A DNA stretch of 64,000 nt from Clostridium formicaceticum. Lineage in GTDB: Bacteria; Bacillota; Clostridia; Peptostreptococcales; Natronincolaceae. This document shows, in pieces, positions 1-8,427 of this stretch. The stretch is from the NCBI RefSeq assembly GCF_001854185.1, contig NZ_CP017603.1:930001-994000 (forward strand), given 5' to 3'. Every line of letters starts with the position of its first letter. Positions within the stretch are counted from its first letter, which is position 1. The notes under the pieces are model-generated. The model saw nothing but the letters and a program-made list of their open reading frames with translations. It had not been told where the DNA came from and made no database searches. A program made the position numbers and the translations under genes.

Positions 1-196
<196 letters not shown>

Positions 197-200
<4 letters not shown>

Positions 201-1501
201 TGTGCCCCCGCTCTCTTTTTACCATTTTCTACACGTATTAGATTTGCCAGTTCTACTACCTCTTCCATTGTTATAATTTCCTCAATCGCCTCCTGCACAT
301 CAGCTTCTCTTGTACAGTGGGTGATGAATACCAAAGATACAGCAGGAACACCTTCACCTTTTTGGAGAACAGAAGATAAGCTCACATTATGTTTTCCGAA
401 CAAACTAGCAATTGTTCCCAGAACACCTGGCTTATCTTTTACAATTAGCCTTATATAATATTCTGATTCTGTCTCACCCATAGGCTTTATTATTTTTACT
501 GTACTTGTATCTTCTTCTGCTTTAACTGGTGGCTTATCCTTACCTTTTATTACAGCAATAATATCTCCTACAACAGCACTACCGGTGGGTAAATCTCCAG
601 CACCCCTTCCATACAGCATCAAGTCTCCCACAGCATTGCCTTTTATAAATATTGCGTTAAAGGAGTCATTGACAGAAGCTAAAGGATGCGACTGAGAAAT
701 AAAGGTAGGATGTACCCTCATTTCTATCGTACCTGCATCCTCCTTGCCTATAGCAAGAAGCTTTATCACATAACCTAGTTCTCTAGCATAATCAATGTCA
801 ATAGAGGTAATTTTAGAAATCCCTTCTCTATATACTTCATCAAACTTCACAGAAGTACCAAAGGCTAGAGAAGATAATACTGTAAGCTTATGGGCAGCAT
901 CGTATCCTTCCACATCTGCTGTAGGATCTGCCTCTGCATAACCCATTGCCTGCGCTTCTTTTAAGACAGCATCGAAATCTACCTTTTCCTTTGTCATCTT
1001 TGTTAAAATGTAGTTGGTGGTACCATTAAGGATACCCATCATCTTTTCAATTTTATTGCCGGCTAAACTCTCTTTAAGGGTTTGGATGATAGGAATTCCC
1101 CCTGCTACGCTAGCTTCATAATAGAGTTGTACCCCTTCGTCCTCAGCTAACTTGATAATCTCATTACCATGATTCGCTAAAAGTGCTTTGTTGGCGGTAA
1201 CAACATGTTTTTTTTGCTTTAAGGCCTTTACTATGTAGTCCTTAGCTGGTTCAATACCCCCCATAACTTCCACCACAATTTCAATTTCATCATTATAAAT
1301 AATATCTTCGAAATTTGAAGTAAGTAAATTCTCAGGAATACCATCTTTTCTTTTTTTAGTAGCATCCTTTACTAAAATTTTTTCTACTTCTATTTCATAA
1401 CCACAATTTCTTGTGATATTTTCTTTATTGGTTTGAAGAATATCCCATACGCCCCCACCTACGGTTCCAGCGCCTAACAATGCTATTTTTATCTTTTTCA
1501 T
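197..1501 (-). CDS. hom: homoserine dehydrogenase with C-terminal ACT domain
   Basis: This 434-residue protein catalyses NAD(P)-dependent reduction of aspartate semialdehyde to homoserine, the branch point to threonine and methionine. The N-terminus has the Rossmann motif GAGTVGGG (residues 10-17). The centre carries the homoserine dehydrogenase substrate region, including GGIPIIQTLKESLAGN and GILNGTTNYIL. Residues of about 350-425 form an ACT domain (YYIRLIVKDKPGVLGTIASLF), the usual site of threonine feedback in Gram-positive enzymes. Length matches the Bacillus-type enzyme of about 430 residues. It sits between an ACT-domain gene upstream and thrB downstream on the same strand, 35 bp after the former. 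Confidence is high. Confidence 0.96.
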
Positions 1502-1536
1502 CCTCTTATTCCTCTCCCTCTACTATTTATTTTCAT

Positions 1537-1983
1537 TTACTCCTTTGCCAATATCGTCACTTTATTTACACCCTCCATACTTTCAAGGTTTTGAATTAGC
1601 TGACTTACTTGAATCATCATATTTTTCAACTCCAGTGATATGGTGACATTGGCAACCCCGTGAACGGGAATATTTTGGTTAATGGTCAAAATACTAGCTT
1701 TCGCATTAGCAATTTCATTTAATACTTCCGAAAGCACCCCCGGTGAATGTTCTAATATCATAGCCATTGTAATCATTCGCGTTGTATTCATCTCATAAAG
1801 TGGAAAGATAGCATCTTTATATTTATAATAAGCGCTTCTGCTCATGCCTACCCTCTCCACCGCCTCAAAAATAGTGGTAACCTTCCCTTTTTTTAATAGA
1901 TCCTTTACCTCCATCGTCTTTATAAATACTTCTGGCAATACTTCTGCTTTTACAATATAATAGGTATTCCCATCAGATTCCAT
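1537..1983 (-). CDS. PheB-like (UPF0735) ACT-domain protein
   Basis: A small cytoplasmic protein of about 148 residues. The N-terminal part has a helix-turn-helix-like segment ([25 protein letters not shown]), and the C-terminal half is an ACT domain ([19 protein letters not shown]). This layout is that of Bacillus PheB/UPF0735, often encoded beside hom or pheA. The role is probably amino acid sensing, but the ligand and target are not established. The reading frame stays open upstream to 2031, but that earlier start has no ribosome site. The ATG at 1983 has AAAGGA upstream and gives the normal family length, so it is preferred. It is first in the operon with hom and thrB. Confidence 0.85.
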   Translation of the reverse strand: MESDGNTYYIVKAEVLPEVFIKTMEVKDLLKKGKVTTIFEAVERVGMSRSAYYKYKDAIFPLYEMNTTRMITMAMILEHSPGVLSEVLNEIANAKASILTINQNIPVHGVANVTISLELKNMMIQVSQLIQNLESMEGVNKVTILAKE

Positions 1984-2258
1984 GTCGCTATCACGTCCTT
2001 TTGTTTGCATATGGTAAACAAATGTTTTCATATAATGAACATCTTACCACAAAGTTCCGCTACTTTCAACTACTTTTCTTAGAAATTTTTCTACAAATAT
2101 AGCCCTTCCTATGTTAAAATTCATAAAAGTACCTCCCTTGAAAAATCCTTCTGTAAAGTATTGTAAGTTTTTAGAAAAGTGTGATATCATAATAAGTATT
2201 AGAACTTTTTGCATACATTACTTTAAAAATTAAGGTGTACAGAGGAGGTATGGGATTC

Positions 2259-3746
2259 ATGAGTCAAAAAAAAGAACAATGGGGCAGCAGGTGGGGATTT
2301 ATCGCAGCATCTATTGGAATGGCAATAGGAACTGGTAATATATGGAGATTCCCTAGAGTTGCTGCTGCCAATGGGGGAGGTCCCTTTATCATCGCCTGGA
2401 CCATTGCGCTGTTTGTCTGGGCTATTCCTTTATTAATGGGAGAAATGGTCATGGGACGGAAAACCGGATTAGGTACCATTGGTGCATTTCGAGATTTTGT
2501 AGGTCCTAAGTTTACCTGGATGGGTACTTGGATTGCTGTAGTATGTTTGGGTATTATGTTTTATTATTCTGTTGTAATGGGTTGGTGTGTCAAATACTTC
2601 ACTTTAGCCTTATCTGGTGCCTTTAAACCAGGTATGACTACAGAAGCCACTGAAGCAGTTTGGCAGGTTTTCACTACCACGCCTTCACAAACAATACTTT
2701 TCCATTTTATTTCTATGGCATTAGCTGGTTTTATTATTTATAAAGGTGTTACAAACGGTATAGAAAAGGCCAGTAAAATTATGATTCCTACACTATTTAT
2801 TTTATTAATTGTAGCTGTTATAAGATCTCTAACCTTACCTGGGGCTGCGCAAGGTCTGGAATACTTATTTAGTCCTAAGCTAGAGATGCTGGCCAACCCA
2901 GAAATTTGGTTGCAAGCCTTTACGCAAGCAGCTTGGTCAACAGGGGCAGGATGGGGATTTATTATCACTTATTCTGTTTATACCAGCGCTAAGGAAGATA
3001 TCGCAGGTAATTGTCTTATCATGGGTTTTGGGGACAACCTCGGAGCCTTAATCGCAGGCATGACCGTCCTGCCTGCCATTTACGCTCTATCCCCTACGCA
3101 AGAATTTGCAAGCGATGCTCTGGCCTCTGGTAATACAGGTATTACCTTCATTTATCTAGCGCAACTGTTTACAGAAATGCCTGCTGGAAGATGGCTGGCA
3201 GCAATATTTTTTGCTTCTATGGCAATTGCAGCACTATCTTCTCTTCTTCCGATGATCGAAGTAGGGGTACGAAACTTAATGGACATGGGTCTTGAAAGAA
3301 AAAAATCAACTTTAATTATTGTCATCAGTGGCTTCCTTCTAGGCGTTCCCTCCGCTTATAGTTTAAATTTCCTAGATAATCAAGATTGGGTTTGGGGAAT
3401 CGGATTATTAGTAAGTGGATTATTTGTCGCCTTTGCCCTCATGAAATATGGTTTAGAAAAAGCTAGAACTGAGATTATTAATACCAAATGGTCGGACTTT
3501 CAAGTTGGTAAGTGGTGGAGTAATTGTGTACTACTGTTCCCAGTATTTTTTGTCATTATTACAGGTTGGTGGTTATGGCAAGCTATTACCTGGTACCCAG
3601 ATGACTGGTGGAATCCCTTTGAAGTCTTTAGCTTCGGCACTATTATATTTCAATTTATCATTCTCTTATTAATTTCTTGGTTAACCAACAACTGGCTTGC
3701 AGACAAAATAACAAAAGGGCAAGATATTACCAAGCAGGTATCCTAG
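2259..3746 (+). CDS. sodium-dependent NSS-family amino acid transporter
   Basis: An integral membrane protein of 495 residues in the neurotransmitter:sodium symporter family, which imports amino acids with Na+. The N-terminus has the family signature WGFIAASIGMAIGTGNIWRFP, containing the unwound first helix that binds substrate and sodium, and about 11-12 hydrophobic segments follow. The chosen ATG at 2259 lies 10 nt after GAGGAGG (2242-2248); earlier starts lack room for the ribosome site. A MetS-like small subunit gene follows 24 nt downstream. By analogy with the corynebacterial MetPS pair the cargo could be methionine or alanine, but no SAM riboswitch precedes it, so the substrate is inferred only. 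Confidence 0.92.
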   Translation: MSQKKEQWGSRWGFIAASIGMAIGTGNIWRFPRVAAANGGGPFIIAWTIALFVWAIPLLMGEMVMGRKTGLGTIGAFRDFVGPKFTWMGTWIAVVCLGIMFYYSVVMGWCVKYFTLALSGAFKPGMTTEATEAVWQVFTTTPSQTILFHFISMALAGFIIYKGVTNGIEKASKIMIPTLFILLIVAVIRSLTLPGAAQGLEYLFSPKLEMLANPEIWLQAFTQAAWSTGAGWGFIITYSVYTSAKEDIAGNCLIMGFGDNLGALIAGMTVLPAIYALSPTQEFASDALASGNTGITFIYLAQLFTEMPAGRWLAAIFFASMAIAALSSLLPMIEVGVRNLMDMGLERKKSTLIIVISGFLLGVPSAYSLNFLDNQDWVWGIGLLVSGLFVAFALMKYGLEKARTEIINTKWSDFQVGKWWSNCVLLFPVFFVIITGWWLWQAITWYPDDWWNPFEVFSFGTIIFQFIILLLISWLTNNWLADKITKGQDITKQVS

Positions 3747-3770
3747 TACTGCTATAAGGAGGAAAATATT

Positions 3771-3875
3771 ATGTCTACTACATCTATTATTATGATGGTT
3801 CTTGTTTTAGGATTCTATGGTTTGGGGTTTGTTTTCCTATTAAGCAAAGTCTTTCAATCACAGGCTAATAAGTAA
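3771..3875 (+). CDS. MetS-type small subunit of the NSS transporter
   Basis: A 34-residue single-span membrane peptide starting MSTTSIIMMVLVLGFYGLGF and ending in a short polar tail. It has a strong ribosome site (AAGGAGGAAAATATT before ATG) and lies 24 nt after the NSS transporter. A tiny one-helix protein encoded right after an NSS gene is the MetS arrangement known from the corynebacterial methionine/alanine importer, where both parts are needed. It is too short for most gene callers. The hairpin terminator at 3882-3918 closes the two-gene operon. Confidence 0.8.
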   Translation: MSTTSIIMMVLVLGFYGLGFVFLLSKVFQSQANK

Positions 3876-3881
3876 GTAAAT

Positions 3882-3918
3882 AAAAAACACGTTGGTAATC
3901 CTCCAACGTGTTTTTTAT
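3882..3918 (+). terminator. intrinsic terminator after NSS/MetS operon
   Basis: Inverted repeat of 14 bp (arms 3882-3895 and 3903-3916, core ACACGTTGG/CCAACGTGT) followed by T-rich sequence. It lies 6 nt after the MetS stop. Confidence 0.9.
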
Positions 3919-3999
3919 TTATGTCCACATTTTTTCTCCTTAATTTCTACTTTTATCCCCAGTACCCACAATATATTGTGTATATATTTTAAAAATAGG

Positions 4000-5889
4000 C
4001 TAGTCTTCTATTTTGTTATAATCGATTTGGTATTTTTTCATTTTGCGATATAATGTATTTCTTCCAATACCTAAGGCTTCCGCCGCTAAACTAATATTTC
4101 CTCCTGTTTTTTCTAATACCTTTTTAATGTGTCTGTTTTCAACTTCTTCTAATTTATCTTCTTGAGATATACTAACGGCTCTCTCTACAACTTTTGAAGG
4201 TTCTCCAGTTTCCCACAGGTGGTTCCCCTCTGCATTAATAATTTGTTCTACCATATTTTCTAGTTCTCTAATATTACCTAACCAAGGAAGGTTCGTCAGA
4301 TTCTCTATTGCTTCCTTCGAGAGAGCCACTGTTCTTTTTCCTAACTTTAGTGATTTTGTAGCCATAAAGTAGTCTATCAACAGCGGAATATCTTCTTTTC
4401 TTTCTCTCAAAGAAGGCAGCTTTAAGGGCAGCACGTTTAACCTATAATAGAGGTCTCTTCTAAAATTACCCTTTTCCACTTCCTGTCTTAAGTCCTTATT
4501 TGTAGCGGCTATAATACGAACATCCACTTCGATTTCTTTATTTCCTCCTACACGAAAAAGCTTACTCTCTTCTAGCACTCTTAAAAGATTGGTTTGCATA
4601 TCCAATGGCATTTCCCCTATCTCGTCTAAAAACAAGGTTCCTCCATCTGCTAGTTCAAACTTTCCAGGATGCCCCCCCCTTTTAGCCCCTGTAAAGGCCC
4701 CTTCTTCATAACCAAAAAGTTCTGATTCTATAAGATTTCTAGGCAATGCTCCACAATTAATTGCCACAAAACTTTCTTCGCGACGACTGCTGTGATTATG
4801 AATAGATTGTGCAAAAACTTCTTTACCGGTACCACTTTCTCCAGTGATTAATACCGTGGAAGGACTGTCGGAGATTTTTTTAGCATACTCTATAATCTGC
4901 ATAAATCTTTCGCTTCGCCCAATGATTTTATCAAAGGTATAATAAGCCTGCTGTCCTGTCATTTTATTTGCTAACTTTCTAGCTTTTTTTATTTCACGAA
5001 TGACACAAACAATCCCCTGAGGCGTCTGATTAGGGTCCAGTATAGGATAGGCACTTAAAGTGCAGTGAATCCTTTCTTCCTTTCCCTTTAAAAAGGCTTC
5101 TTCTTCCAGGTAGGTAATATGTTTTGCTACACTATCTTGAATCCCCTTCCATCCCTCCACTAACGCTTCTACTTTTATGCCAATAATTTCTTGCTGGGTA
5201 TATCCCAGCATCTCCATGGCAGTTTTATTCATGGTCTTCATATAACCCTTAGGGCCTATGGTGAAAATCCCTATGGTAATGGAGTCAATAATGGTTTCAA
5301 TATACCTTTTTTTAACTTCAAGCTTTCTATTGGTTTCTCTAATGTTTAACATTTGTTCTATGGCATGAGCGGCTGCCACCACCATCCCCAATGTATGAGA
5401 ATGAACAAGATGGCTATAACCAGTAAGGTTTAATGTGCCTATAATCTTCCCTTCTGCATTTCTAATAGGTGCAGCTGAACAGGTCCATCTGTGGTAAGCC
5501 TTTATAAAATGCTCCTTCCCTGAAATTTGTATAGGCATCCCCTCCACCAGTGCTGTCCCCATGGCATTGGTGCCTATATGTTCTTCATTCATAAAAGCTC
5601 CCGGTGTCATCTCTAAATCAAAGGCCACCTCTAATACATCTTCATCTCCTATAACATTTAAAATACAGCCTTCATCATCTGTTAAAATTACAAAGAAGTA
5701 AGAGCCCTTTACAAAGTTGTACAACTGATTCATAAAGGGTTCTGTGGTTACAATAAGATTACTATTAGCTTCTAGCCTCTTTTGAAGTTCATCTTCATGT
5801 AAAATCCTGCTACTGTAAACTCTATTATCATCTACACCAAACTTGATAGATCTTTGATGGGATCTAGCAATATAATCCTTTGCATCCAT
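4000..5889 (-). CDS. sigma-54 enhancer-binding regulator (GAF-PAS-AAA+-Fis), AcoR-like
   Basis: This 629-residue activator should drive sigma-54 promoters by ATP hydrolysis. Residues of about 60-185 form a GAF-like sensor typical of AcoR relatives (HIGTNAMGTALVEGMPIQISG). About 195-300 is a PAS domain. About 320-555 is the AAA+ module, with Walker A GESGTGKE, the sigma-54 contact loop GAFTGA and Walker B LFLDEIGEMP. The C-terminus is a Fis-type helix-turn-helix (GGNISLAAEALGIGRNTLYRKMKKY). It is encoded just downstream of the AOR operon, beyond that operon's terminator. A canonical sigma-54 promoter with tandem upstream repeats precedes aor, so this is the best candidate activator of that operon. 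The inducer, perhaps an aldehyde or alcohol, is not known. Confidence 0.9.
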   Translation of the reverse strand: MDAKDYIARSHQRSIKFGVDDNRVYSSRILHEDELQKRLEANSNLIVTTEPFMNQLYNFVKGSYFFVILTDDEGCILNVIGDEDVLEVAFDLEMTPGAFMNEEHIGTNAMGTALVEGMPIQISGKEHFIKAYHRWTCSAAPIRNAEGKIIGTLNLTGYSHLVHSHTLGMVVAAAHAIEQMLNIRETNRKLEVKKRYIETIIDSITIGIFTIGPKGYMKTMNKTAMEMLGYTQQEIIGIKVEALVEGWKGIQDSVAKHITYLEEEAFLKGKEERIHCTLSAYPILDPNQTPQGIVCVIREIKKARKLANKMTGQQAYYTFDKIIGRSERFMQIIEYAKKISDSPSTVLITGESGTGKEVFAQSIHNHSSRREESFVAINCGALPRNLIESELFGYEEGAFTGAKRGGHPGKFELADGGTLFLDEIGEMPLDMQTNLLRVLEESKLFRVGGNKEIEVDVRIIAATNKDLRQEVEKGNFRRDLYYRLNVLPLKLPSLRERKEDIPLLIDYFMATKSLKLGKRTVALSKEAIENLTNLPWLGNIRELENMVEQIINAEGNHLWETGEPSKVVERAVSISQEDKLEEVENRHIKKVLEKTGGNISLAAEALGIGRNTLYRKMKKYQIDYNKIED

Positions 5890-6014
5890 AGAAATCCCCC
5901 CAACTTTTAAACTACCTTTTTAAATTATTCAATTTTATTATGAAAACTCCTTCTTTTTTATTCTTATAAAAAATGCCTCTTTTATGCTAGTTTTTGTAGA
6001 TTAGCTAAAACAAA

Positions 6015-6071
6015 ATAACACAGAAAAAAATTCCAGAATCCAACACACTCTGGAATTTTTTTCTGTGTTAT
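6015..6071 (-). terminator. long perfect hairpin terminator of the AOR operon
   Basis: The arms 6015-6037 and 6049-6071 are a perfect 23-bp inverted repeat around an 11-nt loop, containing an A/T-rich block inside the stem. It lies 75 nt after the last gene of the AOR operon and separates it from the downstream regulator. Confidence 0.8.
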
Positions 6072-6145
6072 ACTAAAACAATAGACTTCCCCGTATTTTC
6101 AAAGCTTACATTAGTATTTTTATTTCAATAGACTGCTAATATACT

Positions 6146-6370
6146 TTAACCTCCCCCTACCGGTGGGAAAAGAGATAGCGTATCATTATCTTCTAAAACT
6201 GTATTCAACTCTTGATGTCTACCGTTAATAAGGATGATTGCTACTTCTTCTTCAGGGATATTTAGAAGTTCTATAACATCCTTTGGAGTAGCACCTTGCG
6301 CCAAATCCATCATCATTTCTTTTTCACGGTTTTCTCTAAAAGTCGCAAATAATCTCACATTTACCTGCAC
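6146..6370 (-). CDS. MoaD/ThiS-like sulfur-carrier protein
   Basis: A small ubiquitin-fold protein of 74-77 residues ending in the glycine tail FPPVGGG. The terminal Gly-Gly is what E1-like enzymes adenylate and thiocarboxylate, so sulfur can be passed to precursor Z in pterin synthesis. It is the last gene of the AOR operon, so it most likely serves the tungstopterin cofactor. The frame opens at a GTG at 6379, but AGGAGG ends next to it. The GTG at 6370 has the ideal 8-nt spacing and is preferred. An E1-like partner is encoded far away at 39455-40138, and thiF at 49013-49825. Confidence 0.85.
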   Translation of the reverse strand: MQVNVRLFATFRENREKEMMMDLAQGATPKDVIELLNIPEEEVAIILINGRHQELNTVLEDNDTLSLFPPVGGG

Positions 6371-6439
6371 CCTATTCACCTCCTATTTTCATTATACTAT
6401 AATTCCATCCACCGAGGAAAGAGGATAAACCACACTTAT

Positions 6440-7633
6440 TTATGGACAAGCGATAATGCGTCTAGCCCAAAGACATTCAGCGCAGGAAGGACTGTTTCCC
6501 CAACAATCCATCTCATTGCTATCGGTATAACTACAACCTTCCAAAGACCTGCAATCAGTACAGGAGGGAAAATGATTTTCATTGACAGTCCGCCTAAAAT
6601 TTACATAGCCAGAATCCGTCCATATGTCTTGAAGCTTTTTCTCATTAACATTGCCTAAATAAAAAGCGTACATATCCTTTTTTCTTCCATAGATATAACA
6701 GTGATAGGTATGCATCAAAGCATAACAGGGACTTACATTTCCCTGGTAGTTAATACACAAGGATTTATCCTTTACAAATTTACAACTTCGTTCTGTTCTT
6801 AGCTTCATATTAGACATTTGTGCTTTAATGGTAGTTAGTTGGGCATCCTTTTCAAACATACGTCCAGTGTCATCTATATCATAAACAATTTCATCCTTCA
6901 TGGATTCGTGATAAGGTATTAAATTGCTCACGATAATTTGACTGGCACCTAGATTATACGCCATGCGGATTAACTTAGGCAACTTATCGTAATTTTTTTT
7001 CATGGCTACAAACTCGATTCCCAACTCTGGTTTTCTGGTTTTTTGTTCTCGTTTCATGGCCTGCAGATTTGCAATGTTTTGAGAAACACTCTGAAAATCA
7101 GCGCCTTGTCGGATTTCATTATATTCTTCCTCTTCAGGGCTATCTAGAGAAGTAAAGAGAATATCTAGTTCCAGGTCAATTAACTGTTGAATATTTTCTT
7201 TTCCCAGATAGGAACCATTCGTGATCATTTCCGCACTTAGACCAATTCCCTTTACTGCCCTTAACATATCAAAAATCCTTGGATGCATCATAGGCTCACC
7301 AAAACCTCCGAAATGGACGGACTCTAGATTTGGCAGTTCCTTAAGGTTTTCTAATATATTTTCAAAGGTCTCCCATTCCATATGCAGCAAACAGTCCTGC
7401 CAAGAACTGCGAATACAGGTGATACAGTCAAAGTTACATTTGGTAGTCACCTCTATATATACTCTTTTTATATCCGGTAGGAGAGGGATTAGTCGATAAC
7501 CCTCCTCTGTTTGAACAAACAGCACTTCTTGTTCTCCCTCTACAGGCAGCTTCACACATCCATCCTTAGTAACCTTAAGCTTTTTTCCTGCCGCAAAAAG
7601 TTCAGTCCCCAAAGATTTAAACGATTTTTTCAT
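6440..7633 (-). CDS. radical SAM/SPASM maturase of tungsten aldehyde oxidoreductase
   Basis: A 397-residue radical SAM protein with the cluster motif CNFDCITC (C66, C70, C73). The Cys-rich C-terminal SPASM-type region runs from CTDCRSLEGC to CWGNSPSCAECLWARRIIACP. This domain pair, and the position beside aor, match the family described as tungsten cofactor oxidoreductase radical SAM maturase. Its chemical step on the cofactor or enzyme has not been defined. It lies between the two MoaD-like genes in the AOR operon, 28 nt after the upstream one. Recognition of the family is confident; the exact reaction is unknown. Confidence 0.9.
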   Translation of the reverse strand: MKKSFKSLGTELFAAGKKLKVTKDGCVKLPVEGEQEVLFVQTEEGYRLIPLLPDIKRVYIEVTTKCNFDCITCIRSSWQDCLLHMEWETFENILENLKELPNLESVHFGGFGEPMMHPRIFDMLRAVKGIGLSAEMITNGSYLGKENIQQLIDLELDILFTSLDSPEEEEYNEIRQGADFQSVSQNIANLQAMKREQKTRKPELGIEFVAMKKNYDKLPKLIRMAYNLGASQIIVSNLIPYHESMKDEIVYDIDDTGRMFEKDAQLTTIKAQMSNMKLRTERSCKFVKDKSLCINYQGNVSPCYALMHTYHCYIYGRKKDMYAFYLGNVNEKKLQDIWTDSGYVNFRRTVNENHFPSCTDCRSLEGCSYTDSNEMDCWGNSPSCAECLWARRIIACP

Positions 7634-7661
7634 ATTATCTCCCCCATGATGTCAAAAACGA

Positions 7662-7994
7662 TTATTCTCTTCCTTTGATTTTAAAGTTCGCTGGATTCCC
7701 TTGGTTTTTTCCATAGAATCCCATTGCCAATCGATATGGCCCAGGACATCCCGGTGGCAGAAAAGCTACTCGATCCCCTGGATGTATAACATAGTCTAAT
7801 GCTTGAACAAAACCATTTACAAAAATAACTTCAACCTCATCCCAAGAAACATTCATCTTCTCAGCCAGTTCCGTACCTTTAATCGGTTCCTCTAGCTCCA
7901 TAATGACAGGTATAGACCCATATTTCTTTCTAAGATGTGCATCCAACTGTAGAAAACCTCTTACTTCAATGGTTTTTTTACCTTCTTCTGGCAT
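7662..7994 (-). CDS. second MoaD/ThiS-like protein with C-terminal extension
   Basis: A 110-residue protein with a predicted ubiquitin-like fold. Its core resembles ThiS/MoaD (MNVSWDEVEVIFVNGFVQALDYVIHPGDRVAFLPPG). The usual terminal Gly-Gly is replaced by PPGCPGPYRLAMGFYG and a basic tail, so it probably cannot be a conventional thiocarboxylated carrier unless it is processed. Such extended MoaD-like proteins occur next to AOR genes. It is second in the operon, about 430 bp after aor and 28 nt before the radical SAM gene. The role is presumably in tungstopterin assembly or insertion; that is inference from context. Confidence 0.75.
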   Translation of the reverse strand: MPEEGKKTIEVRGFLQLDAHLRKKYGSIPVIMELEEPIKGTELAEKMNVSWDEVEVIFVNGFVQALDYVIHPGDRVAFLPPGCPGPYRLAMGFYGKNQGNPANFKIKGRE

Positions 7995-8427
7995 ATAAAG
8001 CTATCCCTCCTTAACTACTGTAGCCTTTCATGATAAAAGGCCTATCAACAATTCTCTCAAGTATACTTATGAGTCAAGTCCAGCAAAATTTTAAGCATCA
8101 TCCTTTTCAACAGATTTTCTGCAGGTTTTAAAATTAACAAATTTACCAATATGCAAGGATTTTATTATTTAAGTATTCCAGTATTTCTTTACTCTTATTC
8201 TATCACAGATGGACGTCTTAGCAATACACCAAAAATAAACTTTATTTATAAAAGGCATCTGCTATCATTTTTCCAATTAAAATCGTGTCTTTTCTCAAAA
8301 GTATTTATTAAAAGTGTGGGATAAAAGATTAGAAAATTTGAAGCCGGACCTAAGTCCGGCTTTTTTAGTTAAATAACATCTTATTATAACTCCGCAAAGC
8401 CAACAGGCTATAAAAACAGAGATTTAA
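7995..8427. other. aor-to-maturation-gene spacer with stem-loop
   Basis: A 433-bp gap within the AOR operon. It holds a strong symmetric stem-loop at 8341-8362 (AAGCCGGAC, loop CTAA, GTCCGGCTT) with a T-run on the plus strand. In the operon direction the stem is followed by TTCAAATTTTCT, a weak terminator tail, so it may partly stop transcription after aor or protect its 3' end. No ORF with a ribosome site was seen in the rest of the gap. Confidence 0.5.
8341..8366. terminator. stem-loop after aor, possible attenuator
   Basis: Nine-bp perfect arms with a 4-nt loop, GC-rich core GCCGGAC/GTCCGGC. The T-run is good on the plus strand and only moderate on the minus strand, where aor is read. Partial termination would set more aor than maturase. 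Confidence 0.6.

Noticed and set aside
2032-2258. SAM riboswitch before the NSS transporter
   Set aside because: I looked because of a possible methionine role; no S-box core is present.
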